64,000 bases of DNA from Portulaca oleracea (Eukaryota; Streptophyta; Magnoliopsida; Caryophyllales; Portulacaceae): assembly GCA_029582165.1 (NCBI GenBank), contig CM055870.1:11155832-11219831 (forward strand), written 5' to 3'. This document shows positions 56,841 through 64,000 of this stretch, piece by piece. Made by a program: the position numbers and the translations under genes. The notes below the pieces were generated by a model, which saw only the letters and a list, made by a program, of their open reading frames with translations, was not told the DNA's origin and made no database searches. Each line of letters begins with the position of its first letter. The stretch's first letter is position 1.

Positions 56841-59425
56841 CCTGGCGCCCTAATTCTACTCTGTCTATCCCCCTCTCGCTCTCTGCAAGGTGATACTCAA
56901 GGTATTCTAATCTCTCTCTCTCTGACTTCGTGCTTAATTTGTATTAACCTCTTGAAAACGATTGCTTTAAAGTGTGGTGATTCATAGTTGGAATTGACAA
57001 ATCGATGCTTGTTTGAATGTGGGTATTTGCGTCTGTTGAAGGTGAAACTGATTTGAAATCGTACTCTAGAATTTGCAAATGGCTAATATAACCCTTAATT
57101 TAGAGATTAGAATCAAGATGTTTAGGGCATTTTCTTAGTTGCTTAATCAAATCTTGGTCTTCAGTTGCGAGAAATTTACTATCATATGGTGCAATGGAGG
57201 TCTTTCCATGATGTCTAAAGTAGCATCCTTTGGTGTTTACTAGGTTCTTAGCTACTTCATCCTTCACCTGTGTATGTTTAGTAGGGGGAATGTTTAGTGA
57301 ATTGGCTGAAATATTTCATGTGGATACTAGGTTCTTAGCGACTTCATTCCTTGTTACCACTACATATTGGTTGTAGGAGAAAATACTATGAGATTTCATA
57401 ATTTTTATCTTGTTTTAGTTTGCATACGAAGTGTATACCGGTATTATAGGACAGTAGTCGTTCCAAGTCATAAACTCAATGCAAAACAAAATAATACCCA
57501 AGTGTTCTGACAAGCCATGGTGAAGAAAGGAGTCGTGTGGACTCCAGCTAAACCTTTTTGCCTTGTAAATTGCATTGTACGAAGTCTGTTTAAACTTATG
57601 TCTGAATGGTATTGGGTTGCCAATTATGCAACAATGGAAGATCCGGTGATGAGAGACGTATGATACAGATTTAGTTCCCATGGTTGTTGTCTTCCCTAGT
57701 GTAGTTTGTTGAGTGTTCTAGTTTTGGCTTGAATAGGATGATTGAGAGGCAAAAGGGAAACCATCAAGATTCAGAAAGAAGTTTGAAGACTTTGCCTTGA
57801 GGTAGTTTGGAGAGGCTATGCAATTGTAGGTTAATTTAGGCCCCCTTTTGTGTAAAATCCCTTCTCAAATAGGAGATATGTGGACAAAACCGTCTTGATT
57901 AACCATGACTAGCAGTGGTGGTTTACCTTTGCTGGATGGTCTGTGATTGCTGCCATGCTGTGTAGCCGTTAGCATTAGCAGCTAGTGCTGCCACAGCCTT
58001 GTCATTGGTCCCTTTCATTATACTCCTTATTCAAGCCCCCCCCCCCCCCCCCCAAAAAAAAAAAAAAATTACCCAAAAAAAGGTGAAAATACAAAATAGG
58101 TACTCCTTGGTGTTCAAGGTTTAATTTTCATCAGATGTGACTCTTTCGTAATTGGTATATTTCAACTTTCAAGTGGTAGTTGACACGATGCTGGATCTAA
58201 TAAGACATGAAGTACGAGGAATTCTGTAGAAATAGTTTGTGTCGTCACCTATTACACCACATACACATTGCTTTGTCACATGGTTGATGCAGCTCAAGGC
58301 ATAAGCTACCCTTAAAGGAGCTTTCATGGTTTTTGATTAATATGGAATGTCAAACAGATGATAGAAGCTTAGTAGTTTCATGGTTTTTGATTAATATGGA
58401 ATGTCAAACAGATGATAGAAGCTTAGTAGCTAACCTGTAAGGATATGACAGACCACTGATTCGCCAGATTCAGCCATTTCATTTCAATTGACTTAGCTGG
58501 TCCCCCACTGTTAATATGTGATAATTTAGTTCTAACCTGAGTCTTTAGTGAAGATCTCAGACTCTTGGTCACAATTTAATGCCTTTGGCAAGGAAATGTG
58601 AAAAAACTTGAGTGTTTCTTCTCATTTCTGATATTGTGCGACTTCATTTTAGAACCTTTCATTCCCACTCTTCAATGGTCACTTCTCTAAAATGTCCAGT
58701 TGTGAGATAGATTGAATGTTGAAGGTTCAGAATAGTGTTCAAGATCTACATACTTGGTTGCCACTTTTACTTTTCTGTTCCTAATTTCTTTATTCTACCT
58801 TCTAATTTCCTGTTTCTAATATGTAGTTTGTTAGTCTTACGCACCACCTTTTCATTTCCTTGGTAGAAAACTAGAACTAGTGGCACATGTCTGCTCTATG
58901 GTGGATGTTAAACTGGTCATCCACCTCTCTAGCTCTAGTCTAGCGCTGCAATGAGTATGTATTTGTAGTCAAATGAAGGATACAAGTAGCTAAGAAACCT
59001 TAGTGGAAGCAAAAAGAAAAAGAAAAAAAAAAAACCATGTTTGGAAACTGTGACGTTGATGGGTCATGTTTGTCATCGGTTGTTTGGTACTTATCCCTTG
59101 GCTTGTAGAACATGCTGAGGGTTACCCCTGAGGCCCCATAAGCAGGCTTGCTTTCCCTTTCCGAGGAAAAGAAAAAAAGGAGGTTATGAGAACACTAATT
59201 GCACTCTGGGATGCATATTCAAGTAATTCAACATAGTTTAGCTTGCTTGACTCCTCGGTTTAAATCTTTCCTCCATGACTCTGCAGAACCACTGACGACA
59301 TCTATAATCCATTCATACCTATTTAAGGGTCTATGTTCATGTTCACTCAAGCTATTCATTAGCTTATGTCCCATTGACCGTTGGATGAATGTTTCCTTTT
59401 TTTATGCTAATGTGAAGGACAAAAG
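56840..59425 (+). other. 5' UTR and long leader intron of bL31-type gene
   Basis: A C/T-rich leader (CTCTCGCTCTCTGCAAGG near 56875) is followed by a donor-like CTCAAGGTATTC at 56898-56905. A T-rich tract and AG lie just before the start codon at 59426. This suggests a leader intron of about 2.5 kb. No coding exon was recognised in between. It contains a C16-A15 homopolymer junction (about 58037-58068) and a 54-bp tandem duplication (58322-58429). Confidence 0.45.
58322..58429 (+). repeat. 54-bp perfect tandem duplication
   Basis: Two adjacent identical 54-bp units starting TTTCATGGTTTTTGATTAA and ending AGCTTAGTAG. The lack of divergence indicates a recent duplication inside the presumed leader intron. 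Confidence 0.9.
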
Positions 59426-59647
59426 ATGAAGAAAGGATTGCACCCACAGATGCAATGGATATCCTATGTGACCCAGAGTGGCAGATTGTTAAATATCATG
59501 ATGACCAAAATCCACAGCGAGCCTAAAGTTTACCACCTGAGAGCGAAACGACAAATGGCTAAAAGCTTGGGCCAGATTGCCAAGTTCAGGCGCCGGTATG
59601 AACAGAAGGATGAGCCCAACGAAGATGACAAGCCGAGCTCTTCATAA
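59426..59647 (+). CDS. bL31-type organellar ribosomal protein
   Basis: 73 codons in a single coding exon, beginning MKKGLHPQMQWISYVTQSGR and ending in an acidic Ser-rich tail. The start MKKG(I/L)HP is the hallmark of bacterial L31. The rest (KVYHLRAKRQMAKSLGQIAKFRRRY) matches a short, widely conserved plant protein annotated as ribosomal protein L31, most likely of the mitochondrial large subunit. No zinc-binding cysteines are present. The length is typical of that plant family. The start is fixed by the conserved N-terminus. Transcripts probably begin near 56840 with a long 5' intron. Organellar targeting is inferred from the family; no long presequence is visible. Confidence 0.8.
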   Translation: MKKGLHPQMQWISYVTQSGRLLNIMMTKIHSEPKVYHLRAKRQMAKSLGQIAKFRRRYEQKDEPNEDDKPSSS

Positions 59648-60007
59648 TTCACTCCATTCTCTTTCGACAGTTTCACATCACCCGGTAGTTTGAAACTATT
59701 CCTGAGCTTTTTTGGTACTAGTTACATTTTTAATGAACCAATTATTTGCATGAATTTTGTGTATTAGTAGTTTTTATCTTCTGGATATTGCTTGTCCATG
59801 GCCCTAGTGTGGTATGTCTGTGTCATACCTTGTGGCCTAAGGTTGAAATCCAATTAGTTTTTATTGCTACTATTTATGGGCACTTTGGGATAAAATTTCA
59901 ACCTGTTTAGTTAAATTGGTTGGGCACTCGGGTCTAGTATCCATCAATGATCATATCATAATATTTACTATTACCATCTTCCAAGTAATACTATGTATAA
60001 ACTGTTT

Positions 60008-60660
60008 TTTTTTCGATTATTGCAAGCCAAAGGCTTAAAGGTTCGCAGAATATAGCAAAACCACAATACAAAACAGCAAACATCCCACTTCAAAAGACAC
60101 ATGTCTGCGAAGAAACAATTAAACATAATCAATACAGCAAAGATTAACCACAAACAAAACACTTTCTTGTTCGACAACGAACACAAAAGAACAGCTTCAC
60201 TTGAGTGAGTCATTGAATCTCACGCCTATGTCCTTACCAATAATCCTTTTTCCGCGCTCAACCTCGGCATTAATATCATCAAGAATGTCATTTTCCAAGC
60301 TATTTGCGCGCCTAGTCTTCCTAGCCTTCAGTGCATCCTTTTGGCCAAGAACAGCTCTCAAGTTGCTTCTCTGATTGATGCCACTTAGATTTCATCAACA
60401 TGTTTTGTTTTCTCTAGCTTCTGGCTTTACCCTTCCTGGCCTCAAGAATGGAATCCTCAAGATCTACAAGTAAGTCTTGCTCTTCCACATCATCAAAGGA
60501 CCCAAAAGGGTTACTATGAGTGTGCTCACCGTCAGAGTTGGTGCCCTGATCCCTTTTCTCTACCTGATTGATTTTAGATCCACTCAGAAGAACATCCTTG
60601 TAAGTTAACATGCTTACACACTTACTGCTATCCACACCATCAGTGGGATCTGTAATGGTC
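60008..60660 (-). pseudogene. Possible LINE-derived fragment
   Basis: On the minus strand an open piece (60635-60414, 73 codons, acidic, with EEQDLLVDLEDS) is followed by sequence with stops. It then continues to a tail running into an A-rich end (T run at about 60005-60014 on the plus strand) and a phrase like TTTAAGCCTTTGGCTTGC common in LINE tails. No conserved domain was recognised. Confidence 0.35.
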
Positions 60661-60699
60661 TTGCTAGAAGCAGCCCAGACCCATCACAATCTGGAGCCT

Positions 60700-61685
60700 C
60701 TAGAGAATTACTGAAAAGTATCATATGTTTTGCGGTATCTATTTGTAGGGAACTATATTATTGAAAAATATTTCTAGGTACCCTGTGTTTCATAGTATTT
60801 ATTTTCTAGTGACAACTATATTTTAGATTTATTATAAGATCCCAAAGACTATCTAAAACTGCAAAAATATCTCTACCTTGATAAAAGTTTGTCAATTTAT
60901 ATTTACGCCTGCATTAATATTTGTCTTAAAGAATTATCTTGGATATCTTTTCCATTGGTCCAACGCAACTAAGTCCAGGTAACGGTCAAAACTCTCTAAA
61001 ATTTTGTTAAGCATGGTGGGCCTATAACCACATAAAATATAATATCGAAAGTATAAGTAGTAGATTGTGATAATTAATAACATTAACGTTATTGTATTGA
61101 GTTAAAAGTTTTTATTTGAACTTGTTTGCATAAAAACCTCAAAAATCATATTATTGCAAAAAGGTTCATGCTTAAGACCATTCTCTATAAACTTTGGACT
61201 AAGTTGCAAAGAAAAGATCACCTAAAAATAATTTTTTTAAGAAAATATATCACCCAAAAATAGTTTTCAAAAAATAGAAGGTACTTGAAAATCATTTCTA
61301 AAAACATTGTCCCCAAAAAATAGTTTCTATAAAATAGAAGCTACCTATAAGTCATAATTTGTGTTATTTTTAAAAAAATTATGTCAAAAAACATAACTAC
61401 AATAATAGTTCTATGCTTTAACAAGTCTAAAACTTTTGTTCTTTGGTTAGGTTGGATATAACTCTCCAAATTTATCCAAACCTATCCAAATCTAATACAA
61501 TTTCTCAAAAAAACATCATAATTTATCCTTACTTATCCTACTTTATCCATCCAAACCTGAAAATAACGTACACAAAAAATAGGGCAAAAAAGAAAAAAAA
61601 ATGAGACATGGGTCGCAAATGAACAAGTAAACAATTGCCTAGTTAATTAACTAAATTCAGAATACATTTAATAATTTATAAATGA
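60700..61685. other. AT-rich intergenic DNA, no gene seen
   Basis: No gene recognised. Repeated phrases AAAAATAGTTT and AAAATAGAAG near 61250-61345 suggest a small decayed repeat, and TTATCC-type phrases lie near 61470-61550. Confidence 0.35.
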
Positions 61686-61997
61686 TACTCCCTAGTCCCT
61701 CCATCTTATATTAATTCATTTAATTATATCATAATTTTGACTTTTATGGTATTCAATATCATTATTTGATTGATAATTTTTTATATGATATGTTATTAAC
61801 AATTGCAATATTATACTTTTATGATAATATTTATCATTACGAATCTAATGGTGGTAAGTTTATATAGCAACTCGATCATTGTATATAATGAGAAATTTAT
61901 GATCAAAATTTTTAAACTTTAATTGCACGATTTTCAAAGATGACAATTAATATGTATAATTTTCAAATACGACAATTAACATGGAATGGAGGAAGTA
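61686..61997. mobile_element. Stowaway-like MITE
   Basis: The left end TACTCCCTAGTCCCTCCATC and the right end (reverse complement TACTTCCTCCATTCCATG) form terminal inverted repeats. The AT-rich interior shares phrases with 21042-21308 and 25905-26165. About 312 bp, non-coding. Confidence 0.6.
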
Positions 61998-64000
61998 ATA
62001 TGGTACATGGATTTGAAGCTCGTTCTCTTCTGTTTGTATGCAGTGACATAAAAATGGGTGCCTCTCAAGTTGATCAAATTGCAGGATAATCTTTTGCACA
62101 AGTCATGAAATTAATATTTGTTTTTATTACTGACCTATGAAAAATATTCTTGACATTTAAGAAGCAAACAATATTATGAAAAATGATGGAAAGCAACCCA
62201 TTAGACTCCTTTTTAATCCCAGCCAAAACCAGCACATTACAGGGTCCAGCTTCCATTTCCCCACCACCATTTTCATCCCACTTCACCCATTGGTATGTTC
62301 AGGCAAATAAAACAAAAAGAAAAGAAAATTGCTATTTTTATTGAAAAAAAAATATATAAAATAACTTTTGATTGAGTATAAATATCATTATACTTTATAA
62401 CTTTTATTTTTTTTTTTCAAATTTTTATTGGTTATTCTTAACTATAACTCGTATGAAAGCCAAAACCTGTCATTAATAGTGATTTTCGGCATGTGAATTA
62501 TTCCTACATTCAAGTTTGGTTTCTAAAGAGTCAAAGTTTGAGAATATTCATCAAAACCAGTAAAAGAAACAATGTTCCTAGCAACTATATTGTTTATATA
62601 ATTATATCTAACTTTTTCAAACACGAAAGAAAATAAAAATTGTAAGTTGTAACTGGAAGTATGTATGACATAAGAACATCAACTACATTTGTAATTTTAT
62701 GATACTTTGAGGAAAGAGTCAAGACGTAAGACGTAAAGACGTAAGACCGATATTTGTTTGGCTCTATGCTAAGTTCTGAATAAATCAAATACCATACGTA
62801 AAAATGAGGTTAGATGTATAGCAACATTTATCATAATTTTATGATTATTACACCGATACTGGATAAATATATCAATAATTTATGATCTTGACAAGCAACT
62901 GTCTATAAGCATACAAATTGTTGAAAAGATTATATTAAATACCTAAGAAAATTGTTGTATAAAATATGACTAGTAACATACAAAATGTATATTGAATTGC
63001 ATTGTTATATTGTTGAAATTTCTTTTATTATAATCTATCAATATAAATTACGCTTGATGTTTGTTTGGATATATTCATAAATTTGACTAGAGTAATACTT
63101 CATCCTTCCATAAAACTGTATCCACTATTTAAATTTAAATTTTGAATATAATCTTTTATTAAAAATTATAGCATTAGATATTCATAAGTGTATTTTGTAT
63201 AGAATATTAAATACACTCAAAATTTATATTCAATGTTTTTTAAACTTTGATTACACAAAATCTTCAATATTAGATGGATCGATGTAATATATAGTATGGA
63301 CTACAATTTAAATTTTGAACTTTCAGTTACTTTCTTTTAGCATTTTTCGACATGATTATTTTTTTTATTGTGAGAGCGTTTGGTAGGAACCCCAGGGAAA
63401 TAGAAAGTTTTCCATTGGAAAGATTTCCCTGGGAAAAATTTTCCTTAACCCCCCCTAACGAAAATTTTCCCAAGGAAAATGGAGAAAGTGGTGGGCCCAC
63501 CGTAAAATTTTTCCCGGAGTCAAGCCACACCCAAACATGGGGAAAATAAGTCAATTCGGGAAAATTGACCATTTTCCCGGGATTATATCCTGTGTGTGAA
63601 CATCATTAATTCCATATATAACCATATAATCCATACACGAATATGTTATGATTCGAATTAATTGAGTGGATCCATCCAAATTTTTAATATTTGCAAATTG
63701 TATGCAGTGACTTTCGTTCAAAGTTACAAAAATACGGACTCATTCTGAGGTGCACCCTCCGTTTTGCATGAGACAATCTTTTCATGAGTATACATTTATA
63801 GTAATATTATTTAATATTCTTTATTTATTAGGGATATAATAAATTTCATAACGTTTCTCAAATAAATATATGTCTTACCCTAATTTGTAAGTGAAATAGT
63901 CTTATTACAAAACTTTTGTAAGGACAATAACATGCATCTTAAATCAAGATAATTAATAACCACCTTGAATAGTTTATAATTTACATTTTTGTAAATTTAA
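61998..64000. other. AT-rich intergenic DNA to the window end
   Basis: No gene seen. A decayed MITE of the same type lies near 63095-63290 (TACTTCATCCTTCCATAAA at left, TAGATGGATCGATG at right). A patch at 63390-63590 is dense in short GGGAAAATTTTCCC-like palindromes. Nothing else is recognisable. Confidence 0.4.

Noticed and set aside
63390..63590. MITE built from GGGAAAATTTTCCC-like palindromes
   Set aside because: No outer inverted ends or target duplication could be defined; short palindromes alone are insufficient.

Overview
This window is nuclear DNA of a flowering plant, most probably a eudicot. The evidence is spliced genes with plant-type introns, class III peroxidases, a phytochelatin synthase, a chloroplast-targeted MRL7-family protein, Ty1/copia and Ty3/gypsy LTR retrotransposons, L1-type LINEs, a Cassandra-like 5S-bearing LTR and many MITEs. 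The species cannot be named from the sequence alone.

Layout. 1-2.9 kb is a decayed LINE (RRM-type ORF1, remnant of the ORF2 tail) interrupted by a MITE. 3.25-9.34 kb is a complete, young Ty1/copia element with near-identical LTRs, a 5-bp target duplication and one open Gag-Pol frame. 9.8-15.6 kb is a four-exon class III peroxidase gene (minus strand) whose first intron was expanded to about 4.1 kb by a gag-only copia-type element. 15.6-23.8 kb is AT-rich intergenic DNA with a Cassandra-like LTR, two MITEs and CACTA-like hairpins. 23.8-25.6 kb is a second peroxidase gene, paralogous to the first; its 3' half is almost identical to gene 1 while its 5' half is not. 26.6-31 kb is a cluster of foldback elements and an LTR remnant. 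31.2-45.4 kb is a nest of elements: an old copia element holds two MULE-like MITEs, a hAT derivative, a foldback element with an internal minisatellite, and a LINE which itself holds a pol-less gypsy element. 46.9-59.7 kb is the conserved genic part: PCS1 (+, eight exons), an MRL7/MRL7L-family gene (-, four exons) convergent with it, and a small bL31-type ribosomal protein gene (+) divergent from the MRL7 gene. 59.7-64 kb is AT-rich and mostly without genes.

The genes do not form a pathway. The peroxidases are predicted secreted haem enzymes, PCS1 makes metal-binding phytochelatins in the cytosol, the MRL7-type protein acts in chloroplast biogenesis, and the bL31-like protein is probably an organellar ribosome component. 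No prokaryote-style defence or gene-cluster system was seen. The most unusual observations are: (1) the young copia element lacks a tRNA-type primer binding site and instead has a 15-nt segment perfectly complementary to its own LTR, which suggests self-priming; (2) the same element has an altered integrase active site; (3) dyad-symmetric CACG/CGTG motif arrays occur in the LTRs of three unrelated families; (4) a sharply bounded gene-conversion-like tract links the two peroxidases; (5) a Cassandra-like LTR carries a duplicated 5S module. Intron boundaries were assigned by eye from splice signals and family homology.
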